NCBI GenBank assembly: GCA_963797265.1
Contig: CAWCOY010000003.1
Span: 682,001 to 746,000 of the forward strand
Direction: 5' to 3'
DNA from: DASUPK01 sp963797265
GTDB taxonomy: Bacteria > Actinomycetota > Thermoleophilia > Solirubrobacterales > 70-9
Length of the DNA stretch: 64,000 nt
Part shown: positions 33,393-42,381 of the stretch, piece after piece
Layout of the letters: every line of letters starts with the position of its first letter
How positions within the stretch are numbered: the first letter of the stretch is position 1
Translations under genes and position numbers: made by a program
The notes under the pieces: model-generated
Told to the model about the DNA's origin: nothing
Database searches by the model: none
What the model saw: the letters and a program-made list of their open reading frames with translations, nothing else

Positions 33393-35316
33393 GAGACGAA
33401 GGGTAGTGGTCGTCGCTCTCGCGGCCGGGGCGTTGTTCTGCGGTTGCGCGGCGCCCAGCGCGGGCGCCACCAGCTACCTCCAAGTCGCGATCACGCCCTC
33501 GGACACGACGATCGGAGAGCTCGCCGCGGTGCCGCACATGTCGGTGGGGGTGATGAGCACCGGCATCGGCAGCGTGCCGGCGGAGCAGACGTATCTGGAT
33601 ATCTCCCAGGGGAGCCGGATCGACGACGCGCTCTACGACGACCCGCTGTGGCCCCTCGGAAGCGTCGGCCGTCGCATTCGTGGTTGGGCGCAGATCCTCC
33701 GCAGAGCCGAGGGTGCGCCGGCCGACATCCTGCCCGGTCTTCTTGCTTCGACCTTGGACTCGCGCGGCGTCCAGTCACAGGCAGTTCCCGCAGCCGGGTC
33801 CGCGGCGCTGATGGTGGCCAGTCGGGATGGCGTCATAGGTCGAGACATCGGGGGCCGGGTGAGCGTGTTCTCATCCGGGGTGGGCGTCGTCCGAAAGCAG
33901 GCAACGCGTCTGCGCCAGGACGGCCTTCTGATCGCGTTCGCTGAGCCGACCGCAGGCAATGAGACGTTGCCGATCGGCATCGCGGGAGGAGGTTTCGAGG
34001 GCGATCTGACCTCGGACTCGACGCGCACCGATGGCTACGTCCTCTCGACGGACCTCGGTCCAACGATCCTCACCCGGTTCGGAGTGCCGATCCCTGACGA
34101 GATGGATGGGGAGCCGATTCGGGCGGAGGGGAGCGTTGACGCGGCGGGGGTGGAAAGCCTCGGGGCGCGAATGGCGGCGATCCCGGATAGGCGCGAGCCG
34201 ATCCTGGTCAGCTGTCTCCTCGCTTGGTCGCTGATCGCGTTCGCCGTCAGTCGCATCGTCTTCGGGTTGCGCCGTGCGGCCTTTGCCTGGCTCGCCCTTG
34301 CCTTCGCCTACATGCCACTGCTGCTGCTCCTCGGAGCGTTGCTTGAGCCGAGCGCAGCCGTCGAGGGACTGCTGGTCGGATTCGGCGCGGCGGGGCTGGC
34401 CGCGCTCACGGCGCGCTTTGCCTGGGGATGGCGAGGCCTCGCGATCGCCTCTGGGATCACGGTGATCGCCTACGCGACCGACGTCATTGCCGGGTCAGAT
34501 CTGACGAGACTCTCGTTGCTCGGGCCGAACCCGATCTTCGGCGTGCGCTTCTACGGGATCGGGAACGAGCTCGAGGCGCTGATTGCTGTGATGGTGCCCG
34601 CTGGTGTGGCGGCGGGACTTACGGCGTACACCGGCTGGGGAAGACGGCTGAGCGAGCGCGCCGCGGTTGGGGCCTTTCTCGGCGCCGGTGTCGTGGGTGC
34701 AGTCGTCTTCGGCGCTGGGCACTTCGGCGCCGACGTCGGGGCGGCGATCGTCCTGCCAATCGGGGCGGCGGTCTCCGTGGCGGCCCTGCCGGCCCAGAGT
34801 TTCGAGGCTTTTGCGCGCTCCAGCAACCACAACCCTTCGAAATTCGCCGGCCGTCTACGAGTTGTGGCCGCCGTGATCGCCGCTCCCGTCATCACCCTGA
34901 TCCTGCTCGCCTTCATCGACTCGGTTTCCGGTGGCAACTCGCACCTGACGCGCTCGGTCATCGATGCGGGCGGCGCGAGCGATCTGGCGGACGTGGTCGA
35001 GCGCCGGTTGCGGCTCTCGGCGCACGACTTCGCCCGAGCGGCCCGGAACCCCCTCTTCTGGATCGTCGTCGTCGGAATCTGCGTGGCGACAAGCCGTTGG
35101 CGCCGGATCGATGCCTGGCTCAGGCCCGTCCCAATCGCCCGTGCGGGCCTGATCGGCGCCTCTACGGCGGTTGCGGTGGGCGTGCTCGTCAACGATTCGG
35201 GAGCGAGCTTTCTCGTGCTCGGCAGCCTCGCCCTGGGCGCGTTCTTGGCTTTCGCCTGGTCCCAGGCGGGGGAATTCGGTAGTTCCCCGCGTAATCCTGA
35301 GGCAGACCCCGGGTAA
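33379..35316 (+). CDS. large polytopic membrane protein with an exported N-terminal domain, function unknown
   Basis: About 645 aa. An N-terminal signal (VVVVALAAGALFCGCAAPSAGA) is followed by a ~270-residue extracytoplasmic region (QTYLDISQGSRIDDALYD; RDGVIGRDIGGRVSVF) with no motif I recognise. From about residue 275 a block of some ten or more TM helices runs to the end, including LALAFAYMPLLLLLGALL and GNELEALIAVMVPAG. The GTG at 33379 overlaps the divergent ChdC start; a GTG at about 33409 is also possible. It lies directly before a PimA-like glycosyltransferase/flippase fusion, so a role in envelope glycolipid or polymer handling is plausible but only inferred. Confidence 0.75.
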   Translation: MRPATRRRVVVVALAAGALFCGCAAPSAGATSYLQVAITPSDTTIGELAAVPHMSVGVMSTGIGSVPAEQTYLDISQGSRIDDALYDDPLWPLGSVGRRIRGWAQILRRAEGAPADILPGLLASTLDSRGVQSQAVPAAGSAALMVASRDGVIGRDIGGRVSVFSSGVGVVRKQATRLRQDGLLIAFAEPTAGNETLPIGIAGGGFEGDLTSDSTRTDGYVLSTDLGPTILTRFGVPIPDEMDGEPIRAEGSVDAAGVESLGARMAAIPDRREPILVSCLLAWSLIAFAVSRIVFGLRRAAFAWLALAFAYMPLLLLLGALLEPSAAVEGLLVGFGAAGLAALTARFAWGWRGLAIASGITVIAYATDVIAGSDLTRLSLLGPNPIFGVRFYGIGNELEALIAVMVPAGVAAGLTAYTGWGRRLSERAAVGAFLGAGVVGAVVFGAGHFGADVGAAIVLPIGAAVSVAALPAQSFEAFARSSNHNPSKFAGRLRVVAAVIAAPVITLILLAFIDSVSGGNSHLTRSVIDAGGASDLADVVERRLRLSAHDFARAARNPLFWIVVVGICVATSRWRRIDAWLRPVPIARAGLIGASTAVAVGVLVNDSGASFLVLGSLALGAFLAFAWSQAGEFGSSPRNPEADPG

Positions 35317-35374
35317 AGGACGAGGTGTGACCTCCGCCACGAAGCACAGCCAGCCGTCTCGGTACCCTGAACCA

Positions 35375-37696
35375 ATGCGCATTGCGCTTGTCTCGCCCTA
35401 TTCCTGGACTTATCAGGGAGGCGTAAACAGGCACGTTGAAGCGCTTGCGGAGGAATTCATATCCCGGGGAGATCACGTCCGAGTGCTCGCCCCGTGGGAT
35501 CCGCCGGGCTTCATCAGCCGCCGCCTCCACCGTTCCCAACCCGAGCTGCGGGAAGCTCCCGACTACCTTCTCCCGCTCGGGCGGACCGTCGGCTATGGGG
35601 CCAACGGCGCCGTCTCCAACCTCTCCTCCTTCCCGGAGGGGCCGATCTCGCTTCGGCGGGAGCTACGGGCCGGCGACTTCGACGTCGTTCACGTCCACGA
35701 GCCCCTGGCGCCCCTGGTCGGCTGGGACGCCATGACCTTCCGGGGTGCGCCGGTTGTCGGCACGTTCCACGCCTACTCCACGAAGGCCTTCCCCAACCAT
35801 CTCGCCACACTGCTCGGCGCGCGCCGCCGCTTCAACCAGCTCTCGGCTCGGATCGCCGTCTCCGAAGCCGCCGCCTGGACCGGCAAGCGCTGGTTCGGTG
35901 GCGAGTACATGATCGTTCCCAACGGCGTCGACGTAGATGCCGTGCCGAAGGGGCCCAAGACCCCGAGTGATGAGCTGCGCCTGCTATTCGTGGGTCGCGC
36001 CGAGGAGCGCAAGGGCCTCCCCGTGCTGCTCGCCGCCTTCCAGGCCCTGGTGGAGCACGTCCCCTCGCGGCTGACTGTGATCGGGGCGGACCCAGAGGAC
36101 GTCTCCCGCCTGGTTGCCGACCCGGACGTCCTCTCCCACATCGACGTACTCGGCAAGGTGTCCGACTCGGTCCTCTGGCGCCACCTCGGCGATGCCGACG
36201 TCCTCTGCGCGCCCTCGCTGGCCGGCGAGAGCTTCGGCATGGTTCTGATCGAGGCGATGGCGGCCGGCACACCGGTGATCGCCTCGGCGATCGCCGGCTA
36301 CAACGATGTGGTGACGAACGGCGTCGACGGCGTCCTCGTCCCGCCCGCCGATCCGCAGGCGCTGGCCGAGGAACTGCAGCTGCTCGCTCTCGAGCCCGAG
36401 CGGCGGGTGGCGATGGGCGAGGCGGGCCGCCGCAGCGCCGAGCGCTACGCCTGGCCGCGCATCGCCGAAGAGGTCAAGCAGGTGTATGAGTGGGTGGCGA
36501 AGCCGGCCCCCGCTCCTGCATCACGAGGCGAGTCCGCCGCGAGGCGGGCCGGCCTGATCCCTATCGACGGCGGCCCGCGCCGACCGGCGAAGCGCCTGCC
36601 CACGCTCGAACCCGCCCCCGTCCCCGAGAGCGGGCGCGGACGCCGCGCTGCACGCAAGGCCGGCGTGGCAGTGGCGGGAGCACTCGGACTTTTGCTCACC
36701 GCGCTCGCCGCGCGCCGGATCGGCGTCGACCAGGTGGCCAGCAACATCATCGACTCCGATCTCAAGTGGGTGCTGATCGCCTGCGCACTGATGGTGGGCG
36801 CGATGTTCGCGCGCGCGGCGTCCTGGGTCGCGATCGCCCGCGCGGCGCTCCCTGGGCGGGTGGTGAGGCGCCGTGACGTCACCTCGGCGACGATGATCGG
36901 GGTCCTCATGTCGGCCACGCTGCCGGCGAGGCTCGGCGAGCCCGCAAGGGCGATGGTCCTTTCCCGGCGGGTTGGCCGGATGCGCGAGACGTTCCCCGTC
37001 CTGATCGGGACGCTCGTCTCGCAGACGGCACTCAACATCTTCGCTCTGGTCCTGCTCGGCGGGATCATCGTCTCGACGACCGACCTCTTCCAGGCGAGCA
37101 CCCAGAAGCTCTTCCTGGTCTCCACGGCGCCGCTCCTCGTCCTACTGGCGGTCCTGCTGGCGCCCTCCCTCGTCAAGGTGAACGGGCAGGGCCGGGTCGC
37201 GCGCGCGATCCAGGCCGTTCGCGGCGCGATCAAGCAGGCGCGCCGGGGCCTGACCGTGTTCCGCGATCCCCGCAGGGGCTCGTTTGCCGCGTTCGCCCAG
37301 CTCTTCGCCTGGTTCCTCCAGCTGCTCGCCTGCTGGGCGCTGTTCGCCGCGCTCGGCCTCGATCACAAGGTCGCGATCGGAGCCGCCGCCGCCTGCCTGT
37401 TCGCGGTCAACGTCACGGCCGTGGTGCCGGCGACGCCCTCCAACATCGGCATCTTCCAGCTCGCGATCATCAGCGTGCTCAACAAGGGCTTCGGAATCCC
37501 TGCGGCGGACGCGCTCGCCTACGGCGTGATCCTGCAGGCGGTTGAGATCGCCACCGCCGTCGCGCTCGGCGTTCCCGCGCTGGTCCGCGAGGGTGTCACC
37601 TGGTCGGACATGCGCCTGCGAGCGCTCTCGGCCGCCCCCGTGCGTCTCTCGGACCGGCCACGTCGAGAGCGTGGCGCCGAGCGCATCTCCGCCTAG
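35375..37696 (+). CDS. GT4 glycosyltransferase fused to a lysylphosphatidylglycerol-synthase-type membrane domain
   Basis: 773 aa. Residues 1-375 are a GT-B glycosyltransferase like PimA: MRIALVSPYSWTYQGGVNRHVEAL, GTFHAYSTKAFP, LLFVGRAEERKGLPVLL, and the nucleotide-sugar E-x7-E region SLAGESFGMVLIEAMAAGTPVI. A ~75-residue Pro/Arg-rich linker follows. Residues about 455-740 form seven or eight TM helices of the LPG_synthase_TM/UPF0104 type (MIGVLMSATLPARLGEPARAMVL, AVNVTAVVPATPSNIGIFQLAI). In family terms, one protein may add a sugar to a lipid and translocate or anchor the product. The two parts are usually separate genes; the frame is continuous here, with no sign of an error. ATG at 35375. 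Confidence 0.9.
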   Translation: MRIALVSPYSWTYQGGVNRHVEALAEEFISRGDHVRVLAPWDPPGFISRRLHRSQPELREAPDYLLPLGRTVGYGANGAVSNLSSFPEGPISLRRELRAGDFDVVHVHEPLAPLVGWDAMTFRGAPVVGTFHAYSTKAFPNHLATLLGARRRFNQLSARIAVSEAAAWTGKRWFGGEYMIVPNGVDVDAVPKGPKTPSDELRLLFVGRAEERKGLPVLLAAFQALVEHVPSRLTVIGADPEDVSRLVADPDVLSHIDVLGKVSDSVLWRHLGDADVLCAPSLAGESFGMVLIEAMAAGTPVIASAIAGYNDVVTNGVDGVLVPPADPQALAEELQLLALEPERRVAMGEAGRRSAERYAWPRIAEEVKQVYEWVAKPAPAPASRGESAARRAGLIPIDGGPRRPAKRLPTLEPAPVPESGRGRRAARKAGVAVAGALGLLLTALAARRIGVDQVASNIIDSDLKWVLIACALMVGAMFARAASWVAIARAALPGRVVRRRDVTSATMIGVLMSATLPARLGEPARAMVLSRRVGRMRETFPVLIGTLVSQTALNIFALVLLGGIIVSTTDLFQASTQKLFLVSTAPLLVLLAVLLAPSLVKVNGQGRVARAIQAVRGAIKQARRGLTVFRDPRRGSFAAFAQLFAWFLQLLACWALFAALGLDHKVAIGAAAACLFAVNVTAVVPATPSNIGIFQLAIISVLNKGFGIPAADALAYGVILQAVEIATAVALGVPALVREGVTWSDMRLRALSAAPVRLSDRPRRERGAERISA

Positions 37697-37697
37697 T

Positions 37698-37720
37698 GGC
37701 TGACATCAGCCGGGGCCCCG
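37698..37720. promoter_or_regulatory. adjacent palindromes between glycosyltransferase and cyclase genes
   Basis: GGCTGA-CA-TCAGCC (37698-37711) is immediately followed by CGGGGCCCCG (37711-37720). They start right after the glycosyltransferase stop and lie 20-40 bases before the GTG of the cyclase gene. Either a GC-rich terminator without T-run or an operator; undecided. Confidence 0.4.
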
Positions 37721-37741
37721 CCCCACTGTGAAAATGGGATC

Positions 37742-40700
37742 GTGGCGCGCACCGCTCTCTGCCCCGTACTGATCCGGCGTGACGAGGAGCTCGGTGTTCT
37801 CGAGGACGCGCTGCTGGCGGCGCGCCGCGGCGAGAGCCGCTTCGTGGTGCTCGCCGGCGAGGCCGGGATCGGAAAGACGCGGCTGTCGCGCGAGCTCGCC
37901 GGCGAGGCCCGCGGGCTTGGCTGTGCGGTGCTCTCCGGCGGTACGAGCGACACGGAGGTTTCGCTGCCCTATCTGCCCTTCGTCGAGGCGATCGGCAACT
38001 ACCTGGACGAGCAGGACCTCGACCGCCTTCGCGAAGCCCTCGGCCCGGCGCTGGGCGAGCTCGGGCAGCTCTTCCCGATGCTCGCCGGCGATCGGCTGCC
38101 GGAGCCGACGCCCGACCCCGGCCAGGCGAAGCTGCGCCTGTTCGAGTCGATCGTCTCGCTCCTCGCCCTCCCGGCGCGCGATCGCACGCTGCTGCTGGTG
38201 ATCGAGGACGTGCACTGGGCCGACGCCTCGACCCGCGAGCTGCTCGACTACCTCGCCCGCCGGCTCACCGACCTGCCCTCTCTGATCGTCGTCACCTATC
38301 GGACCGACGAGCTCCATCGAAGGCACCCGTTCCTCCCGACGCTGCAGGGGTGGCGCCGCTCCGGTGTGGCTGAGGTCCTGGAGCTGGAGCCGCTCTCGGA
38401 GGACGGAATCGGCGAGATGCTCGCCGCCATCCTCGGACCCGGCGCCGTCGACCGGGAGCTGCACGAGCTGATGCTCGAGCGAACGGAGGGCAACCCGTTC
38501 GTGCTGGAGGAGATGCTGCGCGAGGTGGTGGAGGGCTCCGCCTCGGGAGACGGCCTGGACCGCGATGCGGTCGGCCGGGCCCGGCTGCCGGACTCCGTCC
38601 GTCAGACGATCCTGCTCCGCGTCCAGCGGCTGGGCGACGAGCGCGCCGCCGTGCTCGAGGCCGCGGCGGCGCTCGGCCGGGTCTTCGACCACGCCACGCT
38701 CCTCGCGGTCTCAGGGCAGCCCGAGACCACCGTCCACGAGGCCATCGAAGCCGCCAGCGCCCAGCAGCTAATCGAGGAGGATCCAGCCCACCCCGGCCTG
38801 TATTCGTGGCGCCACGCGCTCACCCAGGAGGCGATCTACGCGGAGATCGTGACGCCGCGGCGCCAGGCGATCCACTCGCGCGCGGCCGACGTGCTGGGCG
38901 GCGCCGAGATGACCTGGGCGGTCGAGCTCGCCAACCACCTTCTCGGCGCGGCCAGATTCGAGGAGGCCGTGCCGATCTGCCTGCGGGCGGCCGAGGACGC
39001 GGAGGGCACGCTCGCGTTCGGGGAGGCGGTGTCGATCCTGGAGCGGGTTCTGCCCTACATCACCGATCCGCTCGAGAGGGCGCGTGTCCTCTGCCGGATC
39101 GGACGCGACCAGCAGCGAAACGGAGCGCCCGCCAGTGGCGTCGGCTACCTGACCAGCGGGATCGAAGAGCTGGAGGGCTTGGGCGAGTCGGTCGAGGCGG
39201 CCCGCCACCGCCTCGTGCTCGGGCGCTGCCACTGGGAATCGGAGCGGCCGGATGCGGCTCGAGCGGAGTACGAGCGCGCGCTCGAGGTACTCGAGCCCGC
39301 CGGTCCCTCGGCAGACCTGGCGATGGCCCACCAGCGTCTGGCCGGGATGAGCGCGTTCGAGCTGGACTACCGCAGCTGTCTCGAATCGGCCCAGCGGGCG
39401 GTCGCGATCGCCGAGCAGGTGGGCGCCGACCCGGAACGTATCTGGGCCCTCGTGTTCGTGGCGCTCGGATACGTCGACGGTGCCGAGCAGGAGCGCGGCC
39501 TGGCGCTGATGGATGAGTGCTTCGAGGAGGCCCGAGCCAAGGGCTACTCCCAGATCGCCAGCAATGTCGCCTGGAACAGCATCTGGACCCGGAGCCACAT
39601 GATGCTCTCGGGCCTGGAGGCCTGGCTCGAACGACTCGAGTCGCTGCCGTTCTACGCCAGGTTCGGTGAACGCTCCGGAGACCCGCTCTGCCGGAGCTAC
39701 ATCGCGGCCGTGCGAGGAGATCTCGAGGACGCCCTGGCGGCCGCCGAGGGTGCCGCCGAGCGCCACGCGCGGCTGGGCTTCGGGAAGATGGAGTGGCGGG
39801 CCCGAATCCAAGCAGCTCTGGTCCTGGCGGAGTTGGGGCGGCCCGAGGAGGCGGCGGACGCCCTGCCTCCCACATCGACGAGGACCGAGCTGCAGGACAT
39901 CGTCTACGACGCAGCCGCCCGGGTCATGACCCCAGCCGGGCTCGGACGGATGGATGACGCTCTGGCGGTGGCGGAGGAGATTCACGCGAATGCCGGGAAG
40001 CTCTCCACCTTTCGCGAGCCGCTGGCGATCGCTGCCGATGTACTGGTGGCTGCCGGGCGGCTGGAGGAGGTGGAGGAGCTCGCCGCAGCCGCGCGCGACC
40101 ATCCCACCCAGGCGGGCGCGGCCTATCTCGATCGGATCGAGGGAGCGGTCGCGCTCGCCCGAGGCGACGCGAAGGCCGCGGAGGCGAGCTTCGACGCTCT
40201 TGTTGATGCGGCGAGGGAGGCTGGCTACCCGCTCGTGGAGCTGCGCGGCATGACTCAGCGTGCCCGGGCGTTGTCAGCTCAGGGCAGAACCGACGAGGCG
40301 GCAGCCGAGCTGAGGGCGGTGGTCGATCGGGCCGACGGGATCAAGGCCCGCCTGATCGCGAGCGAGGCTCGCGAGGTCGGCGCCGAGCTCGGCGTGGAGC
40401 TTCCGCTGGCGCCGCAGCCCGTCGCGGAGGCGGCCGCGGCGCCGATCATCCCCCACGGCGAGCGCCTGGTGACGTCCGTGTTCGCCGACGTCCGGGGTTA
40501 CTCGGAGCTCAGCTCGAGCATGACGCCGGAGGTGCTCACCGAGCGGATGCGGATGCTGTACCGGCTGGCCCGTGTCGCCGTCCGGCGCCGGCAGGGGATC
40601 GTCGACAAGTTCGCCGGCGACGCCGTGATGGCGAGCTTCAACGTCTCCGGCACCAGCACCGGCCACACGGTCGACGCACTGGAGGCGGCTCTCGCGCTCC

Positions 40701-41008
40701 GTGACAGGGCGGCGACGATCGAGCTGCCGCTCGGCATCGGGATCTCGGTCGGGGCGGGCGTCGTCGGCAGGGGCGTCTCAGACGACAACATCGCGGTGAC
40801 GGGCGAGGCGACCAACCTCGCCGCCCGGCTGCAGGCCCAGGCCGGCCCCGGGGAGGTCCTGCTGAGCGCCGAGGCGCACCGCCGGGTCGCGGGCTGGCTC
40901 GCGGAACACGGGATCGAGGCCGGCGAGGAGCAGCTCGAGCTCAAGGGGTTCGCCGGCCCACAGGTCGCCTACCGGCTGATGGCCGGCGATCGCGCCGCGG
41001 TGGCCTGA
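37742..41008 (+). CDS. AAA ATPase-TPR-class III adenylate cyclase, cyclase domain at the C-terminus
   Basis: 1088 aa. N-terminal AAA/MalT-type ATPase: Walker A GEAGIGKT (39-46), Walker B LLLVIEDVHWAD (Glu155-Asp156), and EGNPFVLEEML. The middle (~400-880) is a long all-alpha TPR-like array rich in AEEIHANAG- and RAEYERALEV-type helices. The class III cyclase domain ends it: FADVRGYSELSSS (metal Asp916), DKFAGDAVMASF (metal Asp960, Lys956 fitting adenine recognition), GEATNLAARLQ (Asn1025, Arg1029). All catalytic residues are present, so cAMP synthesis is expected. The common order in such fusions is cyclase first, so this order is notable. GTG start. Confidence 0.9.
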   Translation: MARTALCPVLIRRDEELGVLEDALLAARRGESRFVVLAGEAGIGKTRLSRELAGEARGLGCAVLSGGTSDTEVSLPYLPFVEAIGNYLDEQDLDRLREALGPALGELGQLFPMLAGDRLPEPTPDPGQAKLRLFESIVSLLALPARDRTLLLVIEDVHWADASTRELLDYLARRLTDLPSLIVVTYRTDELHRRHPFLPTLQGWRRSGVAEVLELEPLSEDGIGEMLAAILGPGAVDRELHELMLERTEGNPFVLEEMLREVVEGSASGDGLDRDAVGRARLPDSVRQTILLRVQRLGDERAAVLEAAAALGRVFDHATLLAVSGQPETTVHEAIEAASAQQLIEEDPAHPGLYSWRHALTQEAIYAEIVTPRRQAIHSRAADVLGGAEMTWAVELANHLLGAARFEEAVPICLRAAEDAEGTLAFGEAVSILERVLPYITDPLERARVLCRIGRDQQRNGAPASGVGYLTSGIEELEGLGESVEAARHRLVLGRCHWESERPDAARAEYERALEVLEPAGPSADLAMAHQRLAGMSAFELDYRSCLESAQRAVAIAEQVGADPERIWALVFVALGYVDGAEQERGLALMDECFEEARAKGYSQIASNVAWNSIWTRSHMMLSGLEAWLERLESLPFYARFGERSGDPLCRSYIAAVRGDLEDALAAAEGAAERHARLGFGKMEWRARIQAALVLAELGRPEEAADALPPTSTRTELQDIVYDAAARVMTPAGLGRMDDALAVAEEIHANAGKLSTFREPLAIAADVLVAAGRLEEVEELAAAARDHPTQAGAAYLDRIEGAVALARGDAKAAEASFDALVDAAREAGYPLVELRGMTQRARALSAQGRTDEAAAELRAVVDRADGIKARLIASEAREVGAELGVELPLAPQPVAEAAAAPIIPHGERLVTSVFADVRGYSELSSSMTPEVLTERMRMLYRLARVAVRRRQGIVDKFAGDAVMASFNVSGTSTGHTVDALEAALALRDRAATIELPLGIGISVGAGVVGRGVSDDNIAVTGEATNLAARLQAQAGPGEVLLSAEAHRRVAGWLAEHGIEAGEEQLELKGFAGPQVAYRLMAGDRAAVA

Positions 41009-41047
41009 GCCCTACGCGGGCCGCGGCTCGCAGCCGCGCAGGCACGG

Positions 41048-41057
41048 CTGTATACAG
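41048..41057. promoter_or_regulatory. CTGTATACAG palindrome, upstream copy of a paired operator
   Basis: A perfect 10-base palindrome 40 bases after the cyclase stop. It shares the TGTATACA core with the site at 41124-41131; the centres are 75 bases apart, close to seven helical turns. Such cores are known for GntR-type regulators. No GntR gene is in the window. Confidence 0.5.
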
Positions 41058-41123
41058 AAATGGGATCTGCGGAGCGGGCCCAGGCGTGGGACCGGGCGAT
41101 TGGGGTAGGATTCGACCGCGATG

Positions 41124-41131
41124 TGTATACA
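41124..41131. promoter_or_regulatory. TGTATACA palindrome, promoter-proximal copy
   Basis: Lies 15 bases before the Rieske oxygenase ATG and just ahead of its GGAGG. A weak promoter could use TTGGGG (41100-41105) as -35 and TGTATA (41124-41129) as -10 with an 18-base spacer, which would put the operator across the -10 box. This is a guess from spacing. Confidence 0.45.
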
Positions 41132-41145
41132 GGTCGGAGGATGAG

Positions 41146-42366
41146 ATGCAGACACAGACCAACGGAACCAATGGAAGCCCGGAAGGCGACATCCGCGAGG
41201 TTCCCGACACCTTCAAGCTCGCGGACTGGCCGAAGAACTGCTGGTACGCGGCCGCCTACGACGTAGAGCTGAAGCGCGAGCTGCTCGGCCGCCGGATCGG
41301 CGACCACAGCCTCGTGATGTACCGGCGTGAGGACGGCCAGCCGGTGGCGCTCGAGAACGCCTGCTGGCACCGGCTGATGCCGCTTTCCGAGGGCAAGATC
41401 GAGGGCGACAACGTCGCCTGTGGATACCACGGCCTGGTCTACAACCCCGAGGGCCGCTGCGTCTTCATGCCCTCCCAGAAGACGATCAACCCGGCCGCCC
41501 GGGTGCGCTCCTATCCGGTGGCCGAGCGGCATCGCTTCGTCTGGGTGTGGACCGGCGATCCCGCGCTCGCCGACCCGGATCTGATTCCCGACCTTCACCG
41601 GAACGACGACCCGGAGTGGGCCGGCGACGGGAAGCTGATCCACCTGGAGTGCGGCTACAAGCTGATCGTCGACAACCTGATGGACCTCACTCACGAGACA
41701 TTCGTGCACGGCGCGAGCATCGGGCAGCGCTCGATCGCCGAGGTGCCTTTTGAGGTCACGCACGGGCCGAACTCCGCGACCGTCACCCGCTGGATGCTCG
41801 ACGTTGAGCCGCCACCGTTCTGGAGGATGCAACTCGGGTGGAAGCTCGGCAAGGCACCCGCCGAGGTCCCCAAGGTCGATCGCTGGCAGATCATCCATTT
41901 CGAGGCACCGAGCACGATCGCGATCGACGTCGGCGTGGCGCCTCACGGCACCGGCGCCCCGGAGGGCGATCGCTCGGCGGGAGTAAACGGCTACGTGCTC
42001 AACACGATGACCCCCGAGACCGAGAAGACCTGCCACTACTTCTGGGCCTTCGTGCGGAACTACAAGCTCGACAACCAGCGCTACACGACCATCATCCGAG
42101 AGGGCGTGACCGGCGTCTTCGGCGAGGACGAAGTGGTGCTCGCCGCTCAGCAGCGCGGTGTCGACGACCACCCCGACAAGCAGTTCTACAACCTCAACAT
42201 CGACGGCGGCGCGATGTGGGCCCGGCGCCTGATCGACAAGATGCTCGCCGATGAGGCCGACGACGCTCGCTACCGGGCGTCAGCCGGCGAGGCCAAGCGG
42301 CAGGAGGGCACCTCCACGCGAGTCGAGGCGACGGAGGCGGACGCCGAGCGTCTCGGAGTGAGCTGA
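41146..42366 (+). CDS. Rieske non-heme iron oxygenase, vanillate O-demethylase-like (VanA type)
   Basis: 406 aa. The Rieske [2Fe-2S] ligands are Cys73 and His75 (NACWHRL) and Cys92 and His95 (ACGYHGLVY); the CxH reads C-W-H. The mononuclear iron site is suggested by DNLMDLTHETFVHG (about 190). Start ATG at 41146 has GGAGG five bases before it. The reductase gene follows after 15 bases, so this is a two-component oxygenase of the PDR-dependent class that O-demethylates or hydroxylates methoxy- or carboxy-aromatics. A cupin gene and aromatic-CoA genes lie downstream. The substrate could differ from vanillate. Confidence 0.9.
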   Translation: MQTQTNGTNGSPEGDIREVPDTFKLADWPKNCWYAAAYDVELKRELLGRRIGDHSLVMYRREDGQPVALENACWHRLMPLSEGKIEGDNVACGYHGLVYNPEGRCVFMPSQKTINPAARVRSYPVAERHRFVWVWTGDPALADPDLIPDLHRNDDPEWAGDGKLIHLECGYKLIVDNLMDLTHETFVHGASIGQRSIAEVPFEVTHGPNSATVTRWMLDVEPPPFWRMQLGWKLGKAPAEVPKVDRWQIIHFEAPSTIAIDVGVAPHGTGAPEGDRSAGVNGYVLNTMTPETEKTCHYFWAFVRNYKLDNQRYTTIIREGVTGVFGEDEVVLAAQQRGVDDHPDKQFYNLNIDGGAMWARRLIDKMLADEADDARYRASAGEAKRQEGTSTRVEATEADAERLGVS

Positions 42367-42381
42367 CCGGGACGGCATCGG

